Positions 5,750 through 13,831 of a DNA stretch of 31,569 bases are shown here, in pieces. Position 1 is the stretch's first letter. Every line of letters begins with the position of its first letter. Under the pieces are notes generated by a model that was not told where the DNA came from, did not search any database, and was given only the letters and a program-made list of their open reading frames with translations. The position numbers and the translations under genes are program-made. The DNA comes from a virus: IMG/VR virus record IMGVR_UViG_3300024258_000793, positions 1 to 31,569 of that record. One strand, given 5' to 3'.

Positions 5750-7453
5750 TTGAGGGTTCATGTCAAAAATGATGTGCTCCCTTATATGAAAGAAAACTCT
5801 AAGTACCCAAATTTCACACTTAGTGACCTTATAAATGATTTTGAGTCTGATATGATAAGAAAATTGTTTACAACTACGTGGTATATACCAAGAACCACGT
5901 ATGATTTAAAACTTAAAAAGACTTTTTCTGATATCGAAGGTGATGTGTTTAATGAAAATGTAGTTGAGCTACCGGAAACTCAACTACAAGCCCTTAATAA
6001 CATACAAACAATCATGGATGAATTGTATCAAACCGCTCTAGTAAATGGTACTCCTATTTTAGAAGGTGATAATACACAAGATTTAACTCTTAATATAAAT
6101 TATTCCAATCCACAAGTAGATGTTATAACAGACGATTATGATTTAAGTTCTCAAAGTGTAGATATCAATCTAAGTATAAAATATGGTGGTGGTGTTATTA
6201 GTGGTAACCAAATACTTTCAGGTATAATTAATTATAATATTAATAATGAATTAATGCCTATTTCTGGCATTAAACAAACAAAACTTGATATTGCTATGAA
6301 CAATCTCTATTATGAATTACAGAACTCTTTAAAAGTTGGTACAATTGACCAAGGGGAAAGTATACCAAATATATTTGGAACATTATATAGTATAGGTGAA
6401 GGTGCCAATGGTAGATTAGGTATATCTTCAACAAGTGACACGAATACATTAATAGAAATATCAATAGGTGAAACGTGGAAAAGTGTTGTTACATCAAATG
6501 TATCAACATATGCAATAAAAAATGATGGTACTCTATGGGGTTGGGGCGAAAATGGAAACAATCAACTAGGATTGGTTGGTGATACAGTAGATAAAATTAT
6601 ACCTACATTGATTAGTTCAGATACTGATTGGGAAGTACTTAGTACAAATAGTTCCGACTTAACACCTGATATATTGGCTATAAAAAATGGACAATTATAT
6701 GGAAGAGGTGATAATAAAGATGGGTCTGTTGGTGATGGTAGTGTAGATACTGATATTATAGAGTTTAAATTATTAGATTCTTCTACAATAATTGATATTT
6801 CAGTTGGTAAATATAACACATTTTTCATTAAAGATGATGGGACTCTTTGGGGAGCAGGCAATGGTGAATTTTTAGGTAACAATGATTCTAGTCTTGATAA
6901 TATAACCCCACATGTACAAGTACAGAGTGATTCTGACTGGAGGAGTATTTATTCAGGGGAAGAATTATTATCATCTTTTAGTTATGCTATTAAAACAGAT
7001 GGTACATTGTGGAATTGGGGTAAAAATTATCATGGTGCATTAGGTAGAGGGGATAATGTAAATAGAGATATACCCACTAAATACAACAATGATACTAACT
7101 GGAAAGATGTTAAAATGGGTAGACGGTATGTTATGGTATTAAAAACTGATGGTAGCATTTGGAGTTGTGGAGATGGAACTAGTGGTAAACTAGGACATGG
7201 TGACACTATTGCTTTAAACACATTAACACAAATAGGGACTGATACAGATTGGTATAGTATTCATATTGGATATGAGTCAAGTTTTGCAACTAAAATGAAT
7301 GGTGATTTGTATGGTTGGGGAGAAAATGGAAAGTATGAGTTGATGTTATCAGGTGACACTACCGATAAATTAGTACCTACATTAATTGATAATTCTGGAG
7401 ATAGATATAGAGATGTTGTTGGTGGGGTTGATTTTACTATTGTAGTTAAATAA
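5750..7453 (+). CDS. RCC1 seven-bladed propeller protein, probable tail fibre or receptor-binding protein
   Basis: Residues 1-70 (VHVKNDVLP, KYPNFTLSDLINDF, TTTWYIPRT) match the N-terminus of the next gene and probably anchor the protein to the tail. From about residue 205 there are seven RCC1 units, each with a (T)L(W/Y)xWG-type turn (at about 212, 263, 318, 365, 420, 470, 518), just enough for one closed propeller. TTG at 5750 is the first standard start. Comparison with the paralogue says about 13 residues are missing, and the upstream frame (SIVNITPDSSLDL) is open back to an ATA at 5711 with AAGGA 6 bp before it, so an ATA start or a mutated ATG is likely. It follows the gp15-like gene directly. 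Confidence 0.7.
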   Translation: MRVHVKNDVLPYMKENSKYPNFTLSDLINDFESDMIRKLFTTTWYIPRTTYDLKLKKTFSDIEGDVFNENVVELPETQLQALNNIQTIMDELYQTALVNGTPILEGDNTQDLTLNINYSNPQVDVITDDYDLSSQSVDINLSIKYGGGVISGNQILSGIINYNINNELMPISGIKQTKLDIAMNNLYYELQNSLKVGTIDQGESIPNIFGTLYSIGEGANGRLGISSTSDTNTLIEISIGETWKSVVTSNVSTYAIKNDGTLWGWGENGNNQLGLVGDTVDKIIPTLISSDTDWEVLSTNSSDLTPDILAIKNGQLYGRGDNKDGSVGDGSVDTDIIEFKLLDSSTIIDISVGKYNTFFIKDDGTLWGAGNGEFLGNNDSSLDNITPHVQVQSDSDWRSIYSGEELLSSFSYAIKTDGTLWNWGKNYHGALGRGDNVNRDIPTKYNNDTNWKDVKMGRRYVMVLKTDGSIWSCGDGTSGKLGHGDTIALNTLTQIGTDTDWYSIHIGYESSFATKMNGDLYGWGENGKYELMLSGDTTDKLVPTLIDNSGDRYRDVVGGVDFTIVVK

Positions 7454-7459
7454 AAGGAT

Positions 7460-7467
7460 TATAAATA
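7460..7467 (+). promoter_or_regulatory. Late promoter octamer TATAAATA
   Basis: Exact octamer 20 bp upstream of the ATG at 7488, between the two propeller genes. Confidence 0.6.
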
Positions 7468-7487
7468 CATAAAAAGTGGAGATACCC

Positions 7488-10400
7488 ATGTCAAGCTTAT
7501 TTGATACACCTGCAGATTCCTCTATAGGACTAAGAACATATGTGAAAAACAATGTTCTACCTATACTAAAAGCACACAAAAAATACCCAAATTTCACAAT
7601 GAACGATTTACTTACATATTTTGAGTTTAGTGATATCACTAAACTATTTGCAACAACCTGGTACATTCCTAAGACGGGTCAAAACATGAACTTAAAACAA
7701 GCATTCAATGATATTGAAAATGATAATTTTAATTCAAATATTAAAATTATCTTAGACAAAGTTAATAATTCTTATTTAGAAGATAGTATATACTCTATAT
7801 CACAAGATTTGTTCGCACAAACAAAAGTCCATGGTTCTTTGAGATTGGCTTATCCTGTTGATTCAAATATCACGTTTTTTATTGAGTATTTGACCGAACA
7901 AGAAGATGTGGGAACACAATACAATCTTAGCCAAACTATTGATATTAGCACTTATTTATCTTTTGATGGGAATACAACGCCTTCTGAAAACTATTTGACT
8001 AGTGCTACTCTTGTAGAGACTAACGGGAATTCTCCTATTACAGGAACAGACAAAGATTATATTGTAAATGCGTTTAATGCTATTTTTGGTCTAATACAAA
8101 AGAACACAACGTATTTGTTAGGTTTTGGTGATTCAGTAAAAAGTGAAAACGATAGTTTTGGTCTACCACTTGGCACTAATCAATCCAATACAATCAATAC
8201 AACTATTCACTATGATGGTGCTACAGATACTAATGTTTTTACAGAAAGTTTAACTAGTACTTCTTATTTCTCGGAAGATGCTGACAATTTTCCAACTAAG
8301 ATATTTAATGAGTTAAAACCAAACAATTTAAAACTTGTTTATTTAGATGGTAATGGTGATTATCTAAGTGATACTATACCTAATGTTACTGTTGGTGATA
8401 GTATTAATGTTGGATTAACAGAAGGATATAAAACGGTCATAGATTCGTCTCTAATCGATTATAGTGTTGGTGGAGAGGCAACATTTATTATTAAAACTGA
8501 TGGTACTTTATGGGCTGTTGGGAAAGGTTCTAGTGGTCGTTTAGGTCTTGGTAATACTAACAACGCATTGACATTAACACAAGTTGGTACTGATACAGAT
8601 TGGGCAAAAATTGATGCTCAATGGTCACATGTTTTAGCAATTAAAAGCAATGGTACTCTTTGGGGATGGGGATACAACAACCACTACCAAGTAAAATCAC
8701 CATCAAATGATGTTTTAACACCTACACAAATTGGTACTGATACAGATTGGGCAAATTGTAGTACAGGTTTTCAACACTCTATTGCTATTAAATCAAATGG
8801 TACTCTATATACATGGGGTGTTGATAACGAATCTCAATTAGGACAAGGAACTATTAATGCTAATGTTTCTACTCCTACACAAGTTGGTACTGATACAGAT
8901 TGGGAAGTAATATCAGGTGGTTATAATCATACAATGGCTATCAAAACAAATGGTGATATGTATACATGGGGTGGTGGAAGTTCTGGACAATTAGGAGATG
9001 GTGCAGGGACAAGAAGAGCTAATCCTACATTGATTGGTTCTAGTTCTTGGTCAAAAATATCAGCTGGTTCTTATACATCTGCTGGTATACTTAGTAATGG
9101 TTCTTTATTAACATGGGGTGATAGTGCAAGTTATAAAACTGGTACTGGAGATACTATTGATGTGTTAGTACCAACTATAACATTATCAGGTTCATGGTTA
9201 GATACAAAACTGCATAGTAATAGTGGGATAGCATTAAAAGATGATGGTACTGTATATGCTTGGGGTGTAAATACTAAAGGTCCTCTTGGTGATGGTACAT
9301 TTGATACTAGACCTACACCAATACAAATAAGTACTGAAGTATATTCTAAAATTGATGCAGGTAATACACATACATTAGCTATTAAAAGTGATGATTCATT
9401 ATTTGCATGGGGTGATAATACTTATGGACAATTAATGGATGATAGCACTACTGATTCATTTAATCCTGTTCAAAAAGTTTTATCTAAAGAAGAACCTAAA
9501 TTATATTTAGAAGATTCAAGAATATCTAATAAAGCTTATACAATTAATAATACAGTGACTTCTATTACAAAATATACAAAAATAAACGTTGGTTCTTCAC
9601 ATGTATTAGCTCTTAAAGAAAATGGTATCATATATACTTGGGGAAATAATAATTATGGTCAACTTGGTAATGGTGACAACATAATTAGTAATACACAATT
9701 ACAATTAGGTTCAGATAATAATTGGACTGATATTTCTGTTTTTGCTTATTCTAATATAGCCCTTAAATCTGATGGTACTATTTGGGTATGGGGTGCTAAT
9801 GATTACGGACAATTAGCAGATGGAACAGTACTCTCGAGTAATATACCATTACAAGTAGGAACTGATACTAATTGGAGCAAAATTATATCTGGTTATGACC
9901 ACTTTTTAGCAATTAAAAGTGATGGTACTCTTTGGGGTTGGGGAAGGAATCAATTTGGTGCTTTAGGGTTAGGTGATACTTCACATAGGGATACACCTAC
10001 GCAAATAGGTACTGATACTGATTGGGACATATTAGGTGCTGGTGGTAATCATTCATTAGTTATTAAAAGTAATGGTACTCTTTGGGTGACAGGATATAAT
10101 GGTCTGGGTCAATTAGGATTAGGAGATAACTCACATAGAAATATATTTACACAAATCGGTACTGATACTGATTGGATTAATGCGGTTGGTGCATCTACTA
10201 ATTCTTTTTTCATAAAAAGTACAGGTCAATTATTTAGTACAGGTATTAATGATAATGGTCAGTTAGGGTTAGGTGATAACACTAATAGAAACACAATCAC
10301 CCAAGTAGGTGTTGCTACTGATTGGGATTCTATATCATCATATAATAATACTATATTAGCTATTAGAAATAATGGTGAATTATGGGGTTGGGGAGGCAAT

Positions 10401-10763
10401 AATCTAGGTAATTTGGGAATTGATGGTGATACTATTAATAAAACTTCACCTACTCGTATTGGTACTGATGTAGATTGGCTTGATGCTTTTGGTGGAAGTA
10501 ATTTTAGTGTCGCTACTAAAGATTCTACAAATTATTATGCTTGGGGTGAAAATAGTGCAGGTCAATTAGGACAAGGTGATAATATAGATGATTATAGTAT
10601 TCACTTAGTTTCTAGTGTTCCAAATGTTTTAAATATTAATTCAATTGTTGATAATATTGGGTATATTGCAGATACAGTAAGTTCAGCTAAATTTTCTTTA
10701 GATATTAATACAAGTTACAATACTAATATAGTATTAAATACTAATAATTTTAATATTATATGA
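7488..10763 (+). CDS. RCC1 double-propeller protein (14 blades), probable tail fibre
   Basis: The ATG at 7488 with GTGGAGA before it is preferred over the GTG at 7476. Residues 1-75 repeat the anchor domain of the preceding protein (YVKNNVLPIL, KYPNFTMNDLL, ATTWYIPKT). Residues about 75-320 form a second non-repeat part. Then come 14 RCC1 units: seven from about 336 to 636, a linker of about 60 residues (VQKVLSKEEPKLYLED), and seven from about 712 to 1015, followed by an Asn/Ile-rich tail. Many blades share TQIGTDTDW. Two complete seven-bladed propellers are the simplest reading. RCC1 propellers bind proteins in eukaryotes; here receptor binding is inferred from genomic position and size. Confidence 0.75.
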   Translation: MSSLFDTPADSSIGLRTYVKNNVLPILKAHKKYPNFTMNDLLTYFEFSDITKLFATTWYIPKTGQNMNLKQAFNDIENDNFNSNIKIILDKVNNSYLEDSIYSISQDLFAQTKVHGSLRLAYPVDSNITFFIEYLTEQEDVGTQYNLSQTIDISTYLSFDGNTTPSENYLTSATLVETNGNSPITGTDKDYIVNAFNAIFGLIQKNTTYLLGFGDSVKSENDSFGLPLGTNQSNTINTTIHYDGATDTNVFTESLTSTSYFSEDADNFPTKIFNELKPNNLKLVYLDGNGDYLSDTIPNVTVGDSINVGLTEGYKTVIDSSLIDYSVGGEATFIIKTDGTLWAVGKGSSGRLGLGNTNNALTLTQVGTDTDWAKIDAQWSHVLAIKSNGTLWGWGYNNHYQVKSPSNDVLTPTQIGTDTDWANCSTGFQHSIAIKSNGTLYTWGVDNESQLGQGTINANVSTPTQVGTDTDWEVISGGYNHTMAIKTNGDMYTWGGGSSGQLGDGAGTRRANPTLIGSSSWSKISAGSYTSAGILSNGSLLTWGDSASYKTGTGDTIDVLVPTITLSGSWLDTKLHSNSGIALKDDGTVYAWGVNTKGPLGDGTFDTRPTPIQISTEVYSKIDAGNTHTLAIKSDDSLFAWGDNTYGQLMDDSTTDSFNPVQKVLSKEEPKLYLEDSRISNKAYTINNTVTSITKYTKINVGSSHVLALKENGIIYTWGNNNYGQLGNGDNIISNTQLQLGSDNNWTDISVFAYSNIALKSDGTIWVWGANDYGQLADGTVLSSNIPLQVGTDTNWSKIISGYDHFLAIKSDGTLWGWGRNQFGALGLGDTSHRDTPTQIGTDTDWDILGAGGNHSLVIKSNGTLWVTGYNGLGQLGLGDNSHRNIFTQIGTDTDWINAVGASTNSFFIKSTGQLFSTGINDNGQLGLGDNTNRNTITQVGVATDWDSISSYNNTILAIRNNGELWGWGGNNLGNLGIDGDTINKTSPTRIGTDVDWLDAFGGSNFSVATKDSTNYYAWGENSAGQLGQGDNIDDYSIHLVSSVPNVLNINSIVDNIGYIADTVSSAKFSLDINTSYNTNIVLNTNNFNII

Positions 10764-10883
10764 GTATTTCTGCATCACAGTATGGGATGAGTATTCTTAA
10801 AAGTGATGGTACTTTATGCTTATAGTGAGTTAGGTGATGGAGGAACTACAAATTCTAATGTGCTTAAACTTATAACAGTTTAA
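10760..10883 (+). pseudogene. Remnant of an RCC1 blade
   Basis: ATG at 10760 overlaps the preceding stop and reads SISASQYGMSILKSDGTLCL, then stops at 10823-10825. Another frame gives YAYSELGDGGTTNSNVLKLITV, stop at 10881-10883. Together they are one RCC1 unit with a small deletion, left over from a longer propeller gene. Confidence 0.6.
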
Positions 10884-10891
10884 TTGATATA

Positions 10892-10913
10892 AAGAGGGAA
10901 TTAATCCCCTCTT
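10892..10913. terminator. Weak hairpin between convergent genes
   Basis: AAGAGGG (10892-10898) pairs with CCCTCTT (10907-10913) around an 8-nt loop, overlapping the stop codon of the minus-strand gene. Only short T-rich sequence follows on the minus strand. Probably a bidirectional terminator. Confidence 0.4.
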
Positions 10914-11194
10914 GTGTCTATGTCAAATTTACCAAACGATAAACCTTTTCCTTTTTCTTTTTTCTTTGTATCCATTCTATCTTCTATTGATGAGATGACT
11001 TTACTAACATCTAAACCTTTTTTAATATCAGACCATTGCACAACACCAACTACTTTGTCTTTATAAGTTATTCTTAATTTGTTATTCTTGACTTCATAAC
11101 CGTAATCACTACCTAGTTCTTTTTCTAATTTCTTTGCAAAATCGGCTACTATGTCACCTTCATTTACAAAATCTTTAAAACTACCTATATCCAT
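10901..11194 (-). CDS. Hypothetical protein with capsid-targeting-like N-terminus (97 aa)
   Basis: The N-terminus MDIGSFKDFVNEGD is followed by a charged region (FAKKLEKELGSDYGYEVKNN), a short strand pair (LRITYKDKVVGVVQW) and a Lys-rich end (DTKKKEKGKG). The SFKDFVNE motif resembles the propeptide of T4 internal head proteins, with E12 as possible cleavage site. It starts 1 nt after the stop of the bactofilin-like gene and also has a late octamer (11216-11223) upstream, so it is probably made late. No family recognised. Confidence 0.6.
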   Translation of the reverse strand: MDIGSFKDFVNEGDIVADFAKKLEKELGSDYGYEVKNNKLRITYKDKVVGVVQWSDIKKGLDVSKVISSIEDRMDTKKKEKGKGLSFGKFDIDTRGD

Positions 11195-11195
11195 C

Positions 11196-11867
11196 CTAAT
11201 TTCCTTGTTTATATGTATTTATAAATGTTTCTTGTTTCTCTAAAATCTTCTTTATATTCTTTTTATACCAATTGTTAGTTAAGTTTGGTAGTTTTTCTAT
11301 TTCTGATGATGACATTTCTAACCATTGTTCTTTTTTAAAAATGTTATGTTCTATAGAGATAAAAGTATCAAGAAAACAAATATTGTGTTTGCTAAAATTG
11401 TAACCATAATATTTTCTATAATTTTTGTTTTTTATGATTACATTCTCTAAAGTTACTTTGTTTGTATACAATTGTGAACAATTGGTTTTGTTTGTTTTGT
11501 ATGTACCCTTTATAATCACAGTACTAGTACTATAAAGCCCTTTTGTGACTTCAAGCGAACCTTTGTTCTCAAATGGCATAGAAAGCTCTTGAAAGCCATT
11601 TATGGTGACATCACCTAATATAGATATTTTATTATCTTCTTTTGATGACAATTTAATGATATTTTTATGATAACCATCGACTTCTAGGTTTCCCTTGATG
11701 GTTATATTACCCTTATTTGTAAAGTTTCCTATAATTGTAACATCACCATCAACTTCCAAACTACCATCTATCATAAAATCACCATTGACAGTAAGGTTAC
11801 CACCACAAATCAAGTCCTCTTTTAATTTTGATTCTACTTCTATAATATAATCTTCTTTTGTGGTCAT
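11196..11867 (-). CDS. Bactofilin-like beta-helix protein (223 aa)
   Basis: Residues about 15-130 are short strands with the (V/I)xGxhxhxG rhythm of bactofilins and other polymer-forming proteins: LICGGNLTVNGDFMIDGSLE, VTIIGNFTNKGNITIKGNLE, ISILGDVTINGF. This predicts a right-handed beta-helix. The last 80 residues are Lys/Asn-rich and not repetitive. Bactofilins polymerise without nucleotide; whether this one polymerises or is a virion part is unknown. A late octamer lies at 11887-11894 and AAGGGAA precedes the start, so late expression is likely. Confidence 0.55.
   Translation of the reverse strand: MTTKEDYIIEVESKLKEDLICGGNLTVNGDFMIDGSLEVDGDVTIIGNFTNKGNITIKGNLEVDGYHKNIIKLSSKEDNKISILGDVTINGFQELSMPFENKGSLEVTKGLYSTSTVIIKGTYKTNKTNCSQLYTNKVTLENVIIKNKNYRKYYGYNFSKHNICFLDTFISIEHNIFKKEQWLEMSSSEIEKLPNLTNNWYKKNIKKILEKQETFINTYKQGN
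11216..11223 (-). promoter_or_regulatory. Late promoter octamer TATAAATA (minus strand)
   Basis: Exact octamer on the minus strand, 21 bp upstream of the ATG at 11194, inside the end of the upstream gene. Confidence 0.5.
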
Positions 11868-11886
11868 AAGATTCCCTTTTTGAATA

Positions 11887-11894
11887 TATTTATA
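11887..11894 (-). promoter_or_regulatory. Late promoter octamer TATAAATA (minus strand)
   Basis: Exact octamer 19 bp upstream of the bactofilin-like start at 11867, in the gap after the homing-endonuclease gene. Confidence 0.6.
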
Positions 11895-11897
11895 AGG

Positions 11898-13781
11898 CTA
11901 TTGGTATTTCTTAGTAAAAACCATGTTTCCACAATCCCAAATTCTTCTATATCCATTACCGAACATATTTTGTACTTCTGTATCATTGGGATTAAAATCT
12001 TCTAATACTTTAGATAACTTGTGTTTTTGATATTTATTTCTACTCTCTAATAACATGGTGTTCTCTTTAAAATAAAAGTAGTTTGGTGTTGAGTTATGTG
12101 TGTGTTCAAAACCAATAGTCTTATAAAGACCACCTTCACTCCATCTACGGTTTGCATAGCTTACTAATGACGTAGGTTGGTTTTCTCTTTCAAAGTGCTT
12201 TAATAGCTTACTAGCACCTCCTACAACCGTTGTATTAATCTTGTTACAAAATCTTATAAGTTCCCATTCATAATTCTTAGAAAATCTAGTCTTACCGAAG
12301 GTCATAAGAGATACTAACTCATCATCATTATAATAGAGACCGTAATCTTTACTAGAATTACAAGAACCCTGTAAATGATTATTATCAAGGAACTTTTTCT
12401 TTGTTTTGTTATCTACTTCTTTAATAGTTGTTTTTCTACCATAGATTCTAGTTGTCTTATTCATTTTAGAATTAAGTACACTTTTCCATATATCTTTTTT
12501 TGTAATCCATTCGTTATCAAATATATGGAATAACTGATAACCTTTTTCTTCTACTAGATTTGTTTTAACCAAGTGTCTATTCTTATTCTCTTTATCATGA
12601 TTGTTGAGCATCGTATGTTTTGATTTGCCATAACTATGCCATATAAGACCATTGTACTCTATACCAAATTTGTAACTATGTGACAATATATCAATTTGTA
12701 AAGGTGCTATCATTTTATAATTACCTTGTTCTTTGTCCACATCCACTACAAAATCATAAACATTATTTTCTTGATTTGTTTTGCTCTTCTTATATTTTAC
12801 ATTATTGTTTCTACAGAATGTGTATATCATAGTGATACCACAATTGTAATATATCATGGCGTCTTCTATCTGTAATTTATTATCTATAACAAAAACTTCT
12901 TCAAAATAAATCTTATTAAAATCGTCTCTATTTGTTATATGCATTTCATTTTTGTTATATATCCCATTTTTACGTTTTCGCTCTCTAGTATTTTTTATTT
13001 TCTCTTGGATAATAGGAGACTTAGTTGGATTGGATACACCATAATGATTCAAAAAAGTAGATTTTGTTTTGTCAATTATATCTTTTTTTTCTATAGATGA
13101 CTTATTGTTATATACATCACTTAGATGATGTTTTCTTTCATCCGATATAGGAACACCTACAAATAAATGTGAGTTGTCATAAGTTTTAGAGCCATATCTT
13201 AACGATATGGTATTTTCTATTTTGGTCTTTATTTCTTTGTTATTAAACGTATATTCACAACCATATTTTTCTAGGTTTGTATTTTTCTGTTTTGTCTTTG
13301 TTTTTTCGGAGTTTGATAGACATTTAGTTGAGCAGAACTCACGATAACCTTTTGAAAAGTTAATAAACGATGTTGGTTCACCACAATGACATTTGGTTGG
13401 TTCACCATGATAACACTTATACATTTCTTCCAATGTATAAGGTGTATACTTAGTTCTATTTGGGTTAATTTTACCATCTTTCATCAAAAATAGAAAAATG
13501 TTTGTTTTTGTAAGAGGTATATTTTTATAAGTTGATTTGGACTCGCACGTTATAGAACAATAAAAATTATGAGTCTTTGCGAATGATACTGTATTATCAC
13601 ATTCTTGGCATTTAGGTTCTTTGTATAATCCATTTTGTATTAATCGTATAGACGTTGGGAAATTGCAACCCATTACATCAACTATAATCTTTTTTATGTT
13701 GTTAGGGACTATTCTAGTCTTAACTACTTTATATTTGTTGAGGTAAGGGGTTATTGTTTTTTGTAGTTGTATTATATTCAT
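11898..13781 (-). CDS. Free-standing homing endonuclease, Vsr-like (EDxHD) type
   Basis: The N-terminal third has two zinc-finger-like Cys clusters (CQEC...FYCSITC and CHCG...FCSTKC) and NLEKYGCEYTF-type units seen in DNA-binding parts of homing enzymes. The middle carries a Vsr-like nuclease core: QIDILSHSYKFGIEYNGLIW, then NNHDKENKNRH and GYQLFHIFDNEW, with Glu, His and Asp positions as in EDxHD enzymes. The C-terminal part (LDNNHLQG, LIRFCNK, VGGASKLLKHFE, SYANRRWSEGGLY) matches the domain common to T4 Hef-type endonucleases. The ATG at 13781 is used; the TTG at 13796 lies in the sheath terminator. No good ribosome site is seen. It sits between virion genes, as such selfish genes do. Confidence 0.75.
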   Translation of the reverse strand: MNIIQLQKTITPYLNKYKVVKTRIVPNNIKKIIVDVMGCNFPTSIRLIQNGLYKEPKCQECDNTVSFAKTHNFYCSITCESKSTYKNIPLTKTNIFLFLMKDGKINPNRTKYTPYTLEEMYKCYHGEPTKCHCGEPTSFINFSKGYREFCSTKCLSNSEKTKTKQKNTNLEKYGCEYTFNNKEIKTKIENTISLRYGSKTYDNSHLFVGVPISDERKHHLSDVYNNKSSIEKKDIIDKTKSTFLNHYGVSNPTKSPIIQEKIKNTRERKRKNGIYNKNEMHITNRDDFNKIYFEEVFVIDNKLQIEDAMIYYNCGITMIYTFCRNNNVKYKKSKTNQENNVYDFVVDVDKEQGNYKMIAPLQIDILSHSYKFGIEYNGLIWHSYGKSKHTMLNNHDKENKNRHLVKTNLVEEKGYQLFHIFDNEWITKKDIWKSVLNSKMNKTTRIYGRKTTIKEVDNKTKKKFLDNNHLQGSCNSSKDYGLYYNDDELVSLMTFGKTRFSKNYEWELIRFCNKINTTVVGGASKLLKHFERENQPTSLVSYANRRWSEGGLYKTIGFEHTHNSTPNYFYFKENTMLLESRNKYQKHKLSKVLEDFNPNDTEVQNMFGNGYRRIWDCGNMVFTKKYQ

Positions 13782-13793
13782 AATATAATTATA

Positions 13794-13818
13794 CAAAAAG
13801 GGTTCTTAAAGAACCCTT
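13794..13818 (-). terminator. Rho-independent terminator of the sheath operon
   Basis: On the minus strand AAGGGTTCTT and AAGAACCCTT (13798-13818) form a strong stem followed directly by a T-run (13795-13799). It lies 13 nt after the sheath stop codon. Confidence 0.75.
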
Positions 13819-13831
13819 AACTAGTAGATAT

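Noticed and set aside
6310-7221. Minus-strand ORFs inside the RCC1 genes
   Set aside because: Mirror frames of a repetitive plus-strand gene with no starts or ribosome sites of their own.
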